Positions 35,031 to 43,820 of a stretch of 64,000 bases of DNA are shown piece after piece. The notes under the pieces are model-generated. The model ran no database searches. It was given only the letters and a program-made list of their open reading frames with translations, and had not been told where the DNA came from. Both the position numbers and the translations under genes were made by a program. Each line of letters begins with the position of its first letter. The stretch's first letter is position 1. Origin of the DNA: JARFQH01 sp963825595 (GTDB lineage: Bacteria > Desulfobacterota > Desulfobacteria > Desulfobacterales > SG8-13); assembly GCA_963825595.1 (NCBI GenBank), contig CAWGUE010000009.1, forward strand, positions 1-64,000, given 5' to 3'.

Positions 35031-35127
35031 ATTCAATGACCGGCTGATTACCCGAAACAATGGATTCAAGAGACCGCTCTGAGCGGTTCACATGTTATTG
35101 CTCCGGCTTTGCTGACGGACATTGAAT
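35031..35127. repeat. Dispersed ~97-bp palindromic element, copy C
   Basis: Begins ATTCAATGACC and ends GGACATTGAAT (one mismatch). The central hairpin AGACCGCTCTGAGCGGTT is the best preserved of the three copies. It lies between the ends of two convergent genes, 55 nt from the end of the EamA transporter gene. Confidence 0.75.
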
Positions 35128-35182
35128 CATGGCAGGCGCTTTGGTTTCGCTCCGTTGGTCCGGACACCGCGAGTGCCGCGTT

Positions 35183-36115
35183 TCAACCACGCTTGCTGCC
35201 CTTCAGACGGTTCAAGGTGACGCTGCTCGCCAGAATCATGAGCCCGCCGACCCAAAACCGCCAGGTCGTCGGATCACCCAGAAACACGATGCCGATAATG
35301 GCGGTAAAAACGACCTCGCTGGACATGAACACACCACCTTCCCATCCCCGACAGTAGAAAAACCCCTGGTTCATCAGCAATTGAGCCGACACTGACGTAA
35401 GGATGATTCCCAGAATCATGACCCACTCAACGGGATTGGCCGGCAGGACTGGATTCTGAAAGAACATGGGAGAAGTGACCAGGCTGCCCATTGTACAAAA
35501 GTAGAGGTAGATAATCACGGGACCGTTTTTCTCCCTCAGGGTTCTGATCAGCGTCACCGTGATACCGGCGAACATCCCGCCCACGAGCGCCACGATTTGT
35601 CCAAAGAGCCCCCCGTCAAGCTTGAAATCAAAAAGGATACCGACACCGATCAGAACCGCGACCGTGCAGGCGATTTCGATTTTCCCCATCCGTTCCCCGT
35701 AAATGAGGAAGGAAAACAGGGCGGAGAAAATGGGATAGGAATAAAAGATGACCAGCGCCGTGGAGACCGGCAACAAACGAATCGCAGTGACGAGGCTGAC
35801 GAACGCCACCGATCCGGTGCACCCTCTAATAATGAGCAGACGCGTATTGTTTCCCCTGAAAGGATTGCGGTGACGACCAAAAACAGCCAGAAGAACCAGG
35901 GCGCCGCCGAAGAATCGATAGAAACCGATATCCCAAATCCGGTATTGCTGGTCCAGTGTCTTGATGAGGATATTGAGCAGAGTGTACAGGAGGGCCGCCG
36001 ACAGCATGAAAAGCGGTCCGGCTACGGCGGCATCCATTTGTACTTTACCAGGGGACTTGAGGTTATTTTTCATAGCGGTATTATTGGTTTGTTCAGCGCT
36101 CTCGGGGAGAGTCAC
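35183..36115 (-). CDS. EamA-type (DMT superfamily) membrane transporter
   Basis: 310 residues from GTG 36115; an ATG at 36073 would drop 14 residues, and neither has a clear ribosome binding site. Two EamA domains of five hydrophobic helices each are visible (ten in total), with DIGFYRFFGGALVLLAVF and GCTGSVAFVSLVTAIRLLPVSTALVIFYSYPIFSALFSFLIYGERMG in the first and WVMILGIILTSVSAQLLMNQGFFYCRGWEGGVFMSSEVVFTAIIGIVFLGD in the second. This architecture exports or exchanges metabolites; the substrate is unknown. Confidence 0.88.
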   Translation of the reverse strand: MTLPESAEQTNNTAMKNNLKSPGKVQMDAAVAGPLFMLSAALLYTLLNILIKTLDQQYRIWDIGFYRFFGGALVLLAVFGRHRNPFRGNNTRLLIIRGCTGSVAFVSLVTAIRLLPVSTALVIFYSYPIFSALFSFLIYGERMGKIEIACTVAVLIGVGILFDFKLDGGLFGQIVALVGGMFAGITVTLIRTLREKNGPVIIYLYFCTMGSLVTSPMFFQNPVLPANPVEWVMILGIILTSVSAQLLMNQGFFYCRGWEGGVFMSSEVVFTAIIGIVFLGDPTTWRFWVGGLMILASSVTLNRLKGSKRG

Positions 36116-36321
36116 CCCAGATCAGGATAAAGGGTGGATCAGACCGTCGTTCCGTCAAAAAAAGTTTTCCTTGGTGTGACATAAAAATGGTGGGGATAAA
36201 AGCTAAAAATGATGCTTTGTTCTGGAAAATACCGTATAGCGTGCATCTGTTCCAATGAGTGCTCGTTCACGAATGGTTGCGGGCGCTTTTGCTTGGACAT
36301 TAATGCGTTGTCCGGGCCTGG

Positions 36322-37596
36322 TTGAGACCCCGATGGCCCATTCTCAAAAATTCGCTTCTATCTTTAGCGCCCTCGATTAATTTGAAAACAGACCACCATC
36401 AAAATTCGGGCCAAAGCCCTTTTACAGATAACGCACGAACGCTTCGTCGCGGCGTCAGACCACTCCTGTTGCTGGCGGTCATTTTCTTTTTGAACTTTTT
36501 CGCAAGGGTCGTCAATGCACCCCTCATGCCCGAAATCGAAGCCGATCTCGGCATCAGCCACCGTTCTGCCGGATCCCTTTTTTTCACGATATCCATCGGC
36601 TATTTTATTGCGTTGCTCGGCTCCGGATGGATTGCCGCGGGGCTCAGTCATCGCAGGACCATCATTCTTTCAATGGGCGGCCTGGGCCTGGCGCTTGCCG
36701 GTACCGCTTTCTGTAACAGTCTGTTTACGATCCGGATGACCCTGTTGGTGGTGGGGCTGGCGGCCGGAATATACCTACCGTCCGGTATTGCCACACTCAC
36801 GGATCTTATTGAACCCCGCCAATGGGGCCGGGCGATCGCCATCCATGAGATGGCTCCCAACCTGGCGTTCGTTATGGCCCCCTTGCTGTCCGAGTTTTTG
36901 CTGCTCTGGTTTTCGTGGCGAACTGTGGTTCTTCTGTTGGGTGTCACCACCTTTCTGGCCGGCATCGCCTATGCGCGTTTCGGCCGTGGCGGTCGGTTTC
37001 CCGGAACAGCGCCGAGTCTTAAAGCGATTAAAATCTTCGTTGGTGAACCGGCCTTCTGGATCATGGTCCTGTTGTTCGGGTTGGGGATCAGCAGTTCCCT
37101 CGGTGTTTACACCATGTTGCCGCTCTATCTCGTCACCGATCATGATATCGAACGCAACCTGGCCAATTCCGTGATCGCTGTCTCACGACTATCGGGCCTG
37201 TTCATGGCCCTGGCCGGCGGCTGGGCGGCAGACCGCTTCGGGCCCAGGATGACCATGACGGCTGTTTTCCTGCTGACCGGATTTGCCACGATCATCATGG
37301 GTGTCGGAACCGGGCCTCTGGTTCTGGCAGCAGTGTTTCTGCAGCCCATGGCGGCCGTCTGCTTTTTCCCGGCCGGTTTTGCGGCCTTGTCCGGCATCGG
37401 CCCGCCCGGTGCGCGCAACATTGCCGTATCCCTGGCCGTGCCCCTCGGATTCATGATCGGCGGCGGGGCCGTTCCCCTGCTGATCGGGTTCATGGGGGAT
37501 ACCGCTTCTTTTTCTTCGGGGATTCTCATCGTCGGATGCTGCATCGCCGCCGGTGCGGTCCCGGCCTATCTGCTGAGGTTGCGGGTTAACCGTTGA
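36322..37596 (+). CDS. Major facilitator superfamily transporter
   Basis: 424 residues if started at TTG 36322. No ATG lies early in the frame and no ribosome binding site fits, so the first 40 residues are doubtful. About twelve hydrophobic helices are seen, with the MFS-type SHRRTIIL loop between TM2 and TM3 and GGWAADRFGPRMTM in the matching place of the second half. The substrate cannot be told. It points toward the remnant at 37658. Confidence 0.85.
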   Translation: MRPRWPILKNSLLSLAPSINLKTDHHQNSGQSPFTDNARTLRRGVRPLLLLAVIFFLNFFARVVNAPLMPEIEADLGISHRSAGSLFFTISIGYFIALLGSGWIAAGLSHRRTIILSMGGLGLALAGTAFCNSLFTIRMTLLVVGLAAGIYLPSGIATLTDLIEPRQWGRAIAIHEMAPNLAFVMAPLLSEFLLLWFSWRTVVLLLGVTTFLAGIAYARFGRGGRFPGTAPSLKAIKIFVGEPAFWIMVLLFGLGISSSLGVYTMLPLYLVTDHDIERNLANSVIAVSRLSGLFMALAGGWAADRFGPRMTMTAVFLLTGFATIIMGVGTGPLVLAAVFLQPMAAVCFFPAGFAALSGIGPPGARNIAVSLAVPLGFMIGGGAVPLLIGFMGDTASFSSGILIVGCCIAAGAVPAYLLRLRVNR

Positions 37597-37657
37597 TGGC
37601 TGCTCAATTCGATCATACCTGACACTTGAATGAACGGTTCAATGGAGGATCAAGCGA

Positions 37658-37774
37658 ATGACACCAAAACCGATTGCCGTGCTTTACGAACACCCGACAT
37701 GGTTTGCGCCGCTTTTTGCCGCGCTGGAGCGAAAAGATATCCCATACGAAAAGATCAACGAGTGCCGCTCGTGA
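37658..37774 (+). pseudogene. N-terminal fragment of an ATP-grasp-like (RimK-type) gene
   Basis: A good start (ATG 37658, GGAGG upstream) opens 38 codons, TPKPIAVLYEHPTWFAPLF and LERKDIPYEKI, before TGA 37772-37774. This resembles the N-terminal Rossmann-like segment of some ATP-grasp ligases, for which I recall starts such as KIAVLYEHPxWFxPLF. All catalytic parts are missing. The break is close to the foldback element at 37831, so an insertion or deletion at that site probably destroyed the gene. Confidence 0.5.
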
Positions 37775-37830
37775 AAATGAGGGATAGATTAGAATGGATC
37801 ACCCTTTTGTAATGGAGCCATTTTATATGT

Positions 37831-37990
37831 ACCTCAATTGAGTGATTTTTGACTCTAGCTGCACCCATCTTTTGCCCATCAAGGGCCTGTGCCAATCCTC
37901 GACATAGCCATGGGTATGCCTGCGGTTGGCGCAGACCCTCGATGAACGAAACCTCAGCACATCGTCTTCTCAAAAATCGCTCAACTTAGG
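37831..37990. repeat. 160-bp imperfect palindrome (foldback element)
   Basis: The whole segment is symmetric about CCATGG at 37908-37913. The outer arms ACCTCAATTGAGTGATTTTT and the reverse complement of the right end ACCTAAGTTGAGCGATTTTT agree at 17 of 20 positions; agreement continues inward through GGCCTGTGCCAA/GGTCTGCGCCAA. No gene. A foldback MITE or two head-to-head insertion-sequence ends is the best explanation. Confidence 0.65.
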
Positions 37991-38106
37991 TAATAGTTTT
38001 TTACTATCATAGTGCTCCGGTTCGACTCCCGTTGCGGGGTGGGTCTGGATGATTATCATTATCCAGGTCAGTAAACAAACAACATTTAATCAACAGGAGG
38101 TCAGAA

Positions 38107-38247
38107 ATGTCGGACAAAGAACAAAATTACATCGAATCCGAGAAGGAAAGAGAAGAAGGTCACGCCGATACCCGTAAGAAAAATTTCGAGTGCGAAAAGC
38201 CGGATCCAAATCTCGGTTGCGACCCCGGGATCGACGTTGCTGGATAA
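38107..38247 (+). CDS. 46-residue charged small protein, copy 1 of 2
   Basis: ATG 38107, AGGAGG upstream, stop TAA 38245-38247. The sequence is very hydrophilic: an acidic/basic helix (EQNYIESEKEREEGHADTRKKN) then FECEKPDPNLGCDPGIDVAG, with two cysteines. It differs at only six of 46 positions from the protein at 50485, and the DNA identity continues past the stop into TAACGTATAA-GGCAGA and a terminator. I know no family. The cysteine spacing C-x8-C might bind metal or form a disulfide. Confidence 0.72.
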   Translation: MSDKEQNYIESEKEREEGHADTRKKNFECEKPDPNLGCDPGIDVAG

Positions 38248-38290
38248 CGTATAACGGCAGAATCCTAACGAGGCAATTGATTTTCCTCCT

Positions 38291-38334
38291 ATCATAAAAG
38301 GGCAGAGCCTTTCGAGGCTCTGCCCTTTTATGAT
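38291..38334. terminator. Terminator with a perfect 20-bp stem, bidirectional
   Basis: A 20-bp perfect stem (38291-38310 pairs with 38315-38334) with a TTCG loop, containing AAAAGGGCAGAGCC and GGCTCTGCCCTTTT. The U-run and A-run flanks let it work for the 46-residue gene on the plus strand and for the operon that ends at 38438 on the minus strand. Confidence 0.85.
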
Positions 38335-38437
38335 GACCGTGATAGATTCGATGCTACCAGACTACCATATAGCGTCGAAGATTGAAGAATTCATTCGGGG
38401 ACAAACGCAATACTCTTCAGGATCGAATTGGCTTAAT

Positions 38438-40210
38438 CTATTCCGGCGGCGGCTCGCCATTTTGATTCCAGCCCCTGGCCTGATAATACTCCTTCAACAT
38501 CTGCGCCATCTGTGCCTCGGTGATGACCTTTCCGGTTTCCGGCAGGGCTTCGCGGTGAAATCTCTTCGGCAGAAGGTCGTCTTCGGGAGTAAGGCCTTCG
38601 CGGAGGTTGAACCGGCGCGCGTCGTCGGTCACACGCGCAGCGATCCGGCGCATATCTTCGGTATTCAGGTCAAGACCCGCCGCCGCATGTATCATGGTCG
38701 CAAGCGGCTCCCACTGGTAAAGATCCCGGTAGAAGCGGCACAGAACCAGGGTGTCAAACAGGGTCAGACGGTCCTCCCACTCGGTAAAAATGGCGGCTTT
38801 TCCCTCGATCATCTCCGGATCGACCATTCCTGCCAGCTCCGGCTTGTAGAAGGTGGCCCGAAGGTGACAAGCGCCTCGGTCGGAAGATCCGTAGGCCAAC
38901 CCCATCCCTTTCAGAATTCGGGGATCATACCCGGCCGGCTCCATTCCCTTGACGTGGATGGCCTGGTCCTCCATGTGCCACTCTTTGGCGGCAAAGCGGA
39001 TTCCTCGGGCCAAGGTGTCCCCGATTCCGCGGCGAAAGGCGATATCTTCCAGCAGGGCGGCGATTCTGTCCACGGCACCATAGTCGATATCGTAGGTGAC
39101 GATACCCTGCCTGACAGCCTCGATGGTCAGCCCCACCAGGTTGCCCCCGGTGATGGTATCGAGCCCCAGGCGATCGCAGAGGTCGTTCAGGTAGGCAATC
39201 TCTTCGATCTCTCCAACCTCGCACAAGCCTCCGAAAGCATAGATGGTTTCGTATTCCGGCCCTTCCACTTGGAGGCCCTTGTGACGCCCTTCCTTGACTG
39301 TCGATAGTCTTCCACAGGCCATGAAGCATTTCAGGCACGCGTGGGGACGGACCTCGCAGCGCTCGTGCAAGGCAGCGGCATTGATGTTTTGCCAGTGCTC
39401 GGAGCGCCCCTTTTTCCAGTAGCGCGTCGGGAAGCCGCCGACTTTGTTCATGATGTCTACCAGCATGGGTGTGCCCAAAGTCTTATAGGCCTGCACACCG
39501 GGATTGTCTCTGTTTTCTTTGGCGAAATCCCGGCTGAAGGTCGTGAGGTGCGACGCGTCGGCCCACTCTTTTTTGGCACCACCGTGAAAGGCAATGGCTT
39601 TGACCTTCTTGGCACCCATCACCGCCCCGACACCGGTGCGACCGGCACTGCGCCAGTAGTCGTTTTCGATGACGGCAAAAGCCACTTTCTTTTCCCCGGC
39701 CGGTCCGATGCAAACCACGCCGCATTTCTTCACTTCGGGGCGCGATTGTTGGACAAGATCCTTGACCGTATCTTCGGTGTCGAATGTGTCCTTGCCCCAG
39801 AGTTCTTCGGCCGGATGAAATCGAGGGCCGGATTCATCGATTTCCAGCCAAATGGGGCGGTCGGCGGTACCGCGGATGACCACGGCGTCGAAACCGGTTC
39901 CGGACATGAATTCGGCGACCTTGCCACCCGAGTAGGATTCCGAAAAAAAACCGGTGAGGGGGGACTTGGTGAAAACACCGTGCCGGCACGAACCCAGGAT
40001 CGGGCTGCCATTGAGAGGGCCGGTGGCAAAAATGATGTGATTGTCCGGGCCGAAAGGGTCCACCCGTGCGGGGTTTTTATTCAGCAGCAGGTGCAGGGCC
40101 AGGCCTTTTCCGCCCAGAAAATTTTTCAGTAAGGTATCGTCCATGGTTTCCACCTCAAATGTCTGGTCGGAAACATCGACGATGAGAATTCGTCCGTACA
40201 AGCCTTTCAT
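38438..40210 (-). CDS. aor: Aldehyde:ferredoxin oxidoreductase (tungsten/molybdopterin enzyme)
   Basis: 590 residues, ATG 40210. The N-terminal AOR domain has LYGRILIVDVSDQTFEVE, FLGGKGLALHLLLN, IFATGPLNGSPILGSCRHGVFTKSPLTGFFSESYSGGK. Cluster ligands are C292, C295 and C299 (CLKCFMAC) with C491 in LVLCRFYRD, the spacing known for Pyrococcus furiosus AOR. GLDTITGGN lies in the pterobilin-pocket region. The enzyme oxidises aldehydes to acids with ferredoxin as acceptor; the pterin binds tungsten in known members. It is the last gene of the minus-strand operon and lies 148 nt after livF, with a GC-rich inverted repeat (40312-40330) between them. Aldehyde substrate unknown; product of the GabT-like transaminase is a reasonable guess. 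Confidence 0.9.
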   Translation of the reverse strand: MKGLYGRILIVDVSDQTFEVETMDDTLLKNFLGGKGLALHLLLNKNPARVDPFGPDNHIIFATGPLNGSPILGSCRHGVFTKSPLTGFFSESYSGGKVAEFMSGTGFDAVVIRGTADRPIWLEIDESGPRFHPAEELWGKDTFDTEDTVKDLVQQSRPEVKKCGVVCIGPAGEKKVAFAVIENDYWRSAGRTGVGAVMGAKKVKAIAFHGGAKKEWADASHLTTFSRDFAKENRDNPGVQAYKTLGTPMLVDIMNKVGGFPTRYWKKGRSEHWQNINAAALHERCEVRPHACLKCFMACGRLSTVKEGRHKGLQVEGPEYETIYAFGGLCEVGEIEEIAYLNDLCDRLGLDTITGGNLVGLTIEAVRQGIVTYDIDYGAVDRIAALLEDIAFRRGIGDTLARGIRFAAKEWHMEDQAIHVKGMEPAGYDPRILKGMGLAYGSSDRGACHLRATFYKPELAGMVDPEMIEGKAAIFTEWEDRLTLFDTLVLCRFYRDLYQWEPLATMIHAAAGLDLNTEDMRRIAARVTDDARRFNLREGLTPEDDLLPKRFHREALPETGKVITEAQMAQMLKEYYQARGWNQNGEPPPE

Positions 40211-40358
40211 AGCTGCACCTCTTAATAATAGGGTTTACTTGTTACTGCGGCGAACCGGTGAGTCGAATTGTGGCGCCTGCGCGTTTTTTGGCTGACGACA
40301 AACATCAATAGGCCCGGGGCCCCCGGGGGCGGCTGCTTCTTTAAACTTGACCCTTCGA

Positions 40359-41069
40359 TCAAATCCCCAGATAGGCGGTCTTGATGTGAGGATCTTCCAG
40401 CAGGTCGGCCGCCGGGCCCTCCATGGCAATGCGGCCGTGTTCGAGTACATACCCCCTGTCGCTCAGGCTCAACGAGTGTTTGACGTCCTGCTCAACGAGA
40501 AGTACGGTCATGCCCTGGTCGGCGATTTTACGGACCGTCTCGAAAATACTTTTAATCAGTATCGGTGCCAGCCCCAGAGAGGGTTCGTCCAGCATAAGCA
40601 GCTTGGGTCGTGACATCAGCCCTCTGCCGATGGCCACCATCTGCTGCTCGCCACCTGACAGGGTCATGGCCATCTGCTCCTCCCGCTCCTGGAGCCGTGG
40701 CAGAAGAGCATATACTTCCTTCAGGGTCTTGTCCTTCAGCCGATCGGCGCGATTGCTGTATGCACCGACAATCAGATTGTCTTTTACGGTCATTAGGGTG
40801 AACAGGCGCCGCCCTTCAGGTACCTGAACGATGCCTCTTTCGACGATATTTTCGGGGGGTTGATCATGGGTGGGAAAGTTTTCAAAGAGAATATCTCCCC
40901 GCGCCGGTGTCATCAGACCGGATATCGTCTTCAAGAGGGTGGATTTCCCGGCGCCGTTACTGCCGATAATGCTGACCACCTCGCCTTCCTTCACGGTAAG
41001 AGAGAGATCAAAAATCACCTGCACGTCACCGTAGAAAACGTCAATATTCTTCAGTTCAAGAAACGGCAT
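40359..41069 (-). CDS. livF: LivF: branched-chain-type ABC transporter ATPase
   Basis: 236 residues, ATG 41069, overlapping the end of livG by 14 nt. Walker A GSNGAGKST, signature LSGGEQQM, Walker B LLMLDEPSLGLAP and the switch His in LLVEQDV-region are all present. It is the second ATPase of a Liv-type importer and would drive import by the LivHM permease pair. The gene lies between livG and the aor gene. Confidence 0.92.
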   Translation of the reverse strand: MPFLELKNIDVFYGDVQVIFDLSLTVKEGEVVSIIGSNGAGKSTLLKTISGLMTPARGDILFENFPTHDQPPENIVERGIVQVPEGRRLFTLMTVKDNLIVGAYSNRADRLKDKTLKEVYALLPRLQEREEQMAMTLSGGEQQMVAIGRGLMSRPKLLMLDEPSLGLAPILIKSIFETVRKIADQGMTVLLVEQDVKHSLSLSDRGYVLEHGRIAMEGPAADLLEDPHIKTAYLGI

Positions 41070-41781
41070 AATCCTCTCCCAGGTAAGCTTTGATGACGTT
41101 CTCGTCCGCGGCGATATCCTGCGGCGTGCCTTCAGCGATTTTTCGACCGAAATGAATCACGACGATTCGATCGGAGAGGGCCATGATGGCGCGCATGATA
41201 TGTTCGATCACGAAGATGGTGACCCCCTGGTCTCGAAGCCGGCGAATGATATCCACCATATCGTCCACCTCCGCCGGGCGTAAGCCGGCCATCACCTCGT
41301 CCAGCAACAGCATTTTGGGTTCGGTGGCCAGTGCCCGGGCGATCTCCAACCGTTTGCGGTCTGCGATCGTAAGATTGCCGGCACGTATTTCTTTTTTGTC
41401 TGCGAAGTCGAGGAATTCGAGCACGTTTAGGGCCTTGCTGCGGGCGACGCCGGTCTTGTCCGTGACGGCGAATGCACCGACCATGACGTTGTAGAGCACA
41501 CTTTTCGAAGCAAAGGGTTTGACGATCTGAAACGTTCGCGCCAATCCATTTTTGCACAAGTCCCAGGGCTTGCGGCCGTTGATGACATTGCCCCTGAAGC
41601 GGATGTTTCCATCCGTTGGGGCATACACACCGGCGATGCAGTTGAAGGCGGTGGACTTGCCGGCACCGTTGGGTCCGATGAGCCCCAGGATTTCACCTTC
41701 ATCGATGTCGATGTCCAGGCTGTCCACGGCTCGGAGACCGCCGAAGTCCTTTGTCAGGCCCGTCACTTCCAGAATTTTCAT
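41056..41781 (-). CDS. livG: LivG: branched-chain-type ABC transporter ATPase
   Basis: 241 residues, ATG 41781, overlapping the livM stop by four bases (ATGA). Walker A GPNGAGKST, GNLTIADRKRLEIARALA in the signature position, and MLLLDEVMAGLRPAE (Walker B) are present. It has the LivG-specific insert FQIVKPFASKSVLYNV. First ATPase of the Liv transporter. Confidence 0.92.
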   Translation of the reverse strand: MKILEVTGLTKDFGGLRAVDSLDIDIDEGEILGLIGPNGAGKSTAFNCIAGVYAPTDGNIRFRGNVINGRKPWDLCKNGLARTFQIVKPFASKSVLYNVMVGAFAVTDKTGVARSKALNVLEFLDFADKKEIRAGNLTIADRKRLEIARALATEPKMLLLDEVMAGLRPAEVDDMVDIIRRLRDQGVTIFVIEHIMRAIMALSDRIVVIHFGRKIAEGTPQDIAADENVIKAYLGEDYAVS

Positions 41782-42788
41782 GAAACGTTTCTCTCCGGTT
41801 TGTTGAAAATTTTCTCCACTACCCGGTCGTACGCTCTGGTCAGCGGCTCCTGCAATCCCCGGGGCTGGAAAATCATGACCAGAATCAGGACCACACCGAA
41901 AATGATAAGGTGCATCCCCGGCAGTGTGGCGCCGAAATAAATCCGCGAGAAATCGCTCACCGGCCTTAGAAGAAGCGCCCCCAGAACCGGGCCGGCAATG
42001 GAACCACGGCCGCCGATGAGAGCGATAAAGGCGATTTCGAAGGACAAGTCGAGCGAGATAATGCTTTTGGGATGGATGTATAGGGTGAATTGGGCGTAAA
42101 AGGTACCGGCCAGCGCCGTAAGGAAGGAACTCATGGCCATGGCGACCAGCTTGGTGCGGGCCACGTTGATTCCCAGTGCCATGGCGGCTTCCGGTTCTTC
42201 CCCGCCGGCATTCAGGATGTACCCGAGTTTGGAGCGGGAGATGAACCAGGTCAGTGCCAGCACCGCCGAGAGCATGAGCAGGATGATGTAGTAATAGGGG
42301 ACCTTGCTGATAAAGAGCAGGTTGACAAAACCGGTCTCCAGCGGCGGGATTTGAAGTCCCCGGGGGCCGTTAATGAAAAAAGGCCCGAGATTGTCGATGT
42401 TCTCCACGATCACCCGCAGGCCCTCGGCGAAGGCAATGGTGGCCAAAGCGAAATAGGCGCCACGCATCTTCAAGGTTGGCAAGCCGATTATCACCCCGAC
42501 AATGGTCGCCAGTATGCCTCCGATGATCATACCGATCCAGGGACTGATGCCGTACTGGAGAGAGCATATGGTCGATGTATAGGCACCGATCCCGATAAAT
42601 GCAGCGTGTCCCAGCGGCAGCACGCCGGCGAAGCCGCCCACCAGGTTCCAGCTGGTGGTCAGGTAGGCATAGAAGAACACCAGGATCAGAATGTGGAGAT
42701 AGGTGGCACTGTGCAGAACCAGGGGCAGCCCGAACACCACAATCAGGACAGCCATCAGTGCCAGCCGGTTGAATTTTTCTCGCGTCAT
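41778..42788 (-). CDS. livM: LivM: branched-chain-type ABC transporter permease
   Basis: 336 residues from ATG 42788 (AAAGGAA upstream; the open frame runs to 42860). About nine to ten hydrophobic helices with the LivM signature NLVGGFAGVLPLGHAAFIGIGAYTS and the cytoplasmic EEPEAAMALGINVARTKLVAMAMSS loop (the EAA-like coupling helix). Pairs with LivH in the inner membrane. Substrate specificity is set by the binding protein. Confidence 0.92.
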   Translation of the reverse strand: MTREKFNRLALMAVLIVVFGLPLVLHSATYLHILILVFFYAYLTTSWNLVGGFAGVLPLGHAAFIGIGAYTSTICSLQYGISPWIGMIIGGILATIVGVIIGLPTLKMRGAYFALATIAFAEGLRVIVENIDNLGPFFINGPRGLQIPPLETGFVNLLFISKVPYYYIILLMLSAVLALTWFISRSKLGYILNAGGEEPEAAMALGINVARTKLVAMAMSSFLTALAGTFYAQFTLYIHPKSIISLDLSFEIAFIALIGGRGSIAGPVLGALLLRPVSDFSRIYFGATLPGMHLIIFGVVLILVMIFQPRGLQEPLTRAYDRVVEKIFNKPERNVS

Positions 42789-42807
42789 GCCATTTCCTTT
42801 AGATTGA

Positions 42808-43695
42808 CTACCAGTCGTATTTAACTCCGAACATTCCGGAAGGTTTGACGAAAAGAGCAATCAGAAACAACCCGTAGACGATGGCCTCGGTCCATGTGGC
42901 CGTCATAAACTGCGGTGCCACCGATTCGATCAGCCCGATGATGATTCCGCCTAAAATGGCGCCGCCGATGCTGCCCAGGCCGCCCAGCACGACAATAATG
43001 AATCCCTTGATGTCGAAGAGCACGCCCACCGTGGGAAATACGTTGTAAAACGGGACCAGGGTAACGGCGGCCACACCGGCGGTGGCCGTTCCGATTCCGA
43101 AGGCCACATTGTAGACCCTGTACTGGTTGATTCCCATGAGGCTGGCCGCTTCCCGGTCCAGGCTGGTGGCCCGGATGGCACGTCCCATTCGGGTTTTTTG
43201 AAAAAACAGGTAGACGACCAACGCCGTGAGGATTGCAGCCGCAAAACCCCACAATTTCGGCACCGAGATGAGCATCTGGCCGAGTTCCAGCATTTTGCCA
43301 CTGAGGGGGTTGTCCTGGATGCTGCGATACTGCGGACCGAAGATCAAGAGCGTCAGGTTGTCGAGTACATACCAGACGCCCGTCGTGACGATGATGACCG
43401 TGATGGGCTCACGGACCTGTTTTTCGGCCTTGAATATCGGTTTAATAACGATGTCCTGGAGGTAATAGCCGAATAAGAACATTACCGGTACCACCAGGAA
43501 CAGGGTCAGGTAAGGGTGGAGCCCGGTCAGCACCACCGCCCAGTAGGCCACGTACATGCCCACCATCAGCAACGAACCGTGAGCGAAATTGATTACCTTG
43601 AGTACGCCGAAAATGATGGTCAGCCCCAGGGCGGTCAGCCCGTAAATGGAGCCCATAAGAATACCGTTTATCGTGTCTTCCAGTATGTAGATCAT
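42808..43695 (-). CDS. livH: LivH: branched-chain-type ABC transporter permease
   Basis: 295 residues from ATG 43695. Eight or so hydrophobic helices; signature parts are ILMGSIYGLTALGLTIIFGVLKVINFAHG near the start and AIRATSLDREAASLMGINQYRVYNVAFGIGTATAGVAA in the coupling region. Ends 19 nt before livM. It is separated from livK by 125 nt, the only sizeable gap among the transporter genes. Confidence 0.92.
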   Translation of the reverse strand: MIYILEDTINGILMGSIYGLTALGLTIIFGVLKVINFAHGSLLMVGMYVAYWAVVLTGLHPYLTLFLVVPVMFLFGYYLQDIVIKPIFKAEKQVREPITVIIVTTGVWYVLDNLTLLIFGPQYRSIQDNPLSGKMLELGQMLISVPKLWGFAAAILTALVVYLFFQKTRMGRAIRATSLDREAASLMGINQYRVYNVAFGIGTATAGVAAVTLVPFYNVFPTVGVLFDIKGFIIVVLGGLGSIGGAILGGIIIGLIESVAPQFMTATWTEAIVYGLFLIALFVKPSGMFGVKYDW

Positions 43696-43820
43696 GGCTT
43701 TATCTCAACCTGGTGGGCAGTCGTTTCCCCGGTGGCGCCTCCATAGAAGGCGACCGGGATAGGCGCGGCGCCTTTGAAAACCGGCACCGCGCTCTATCGG
43801 ATCCGACTCGAGAACACTGA

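Noticed and set aside
38020..38060. tRNA-like piece GGTTCGACTCCCG near the foldback palindrome
   Set aside because: Only a T-arm-like fragment is present; the 5' half and anticodon arm are missing and the stem does not pair fully.
39341..40132. 263-codon plus-strand frame opposite the AOR gene
   Set aside because: No start site and no family; the minus-strand AOR has full conserved motifs.
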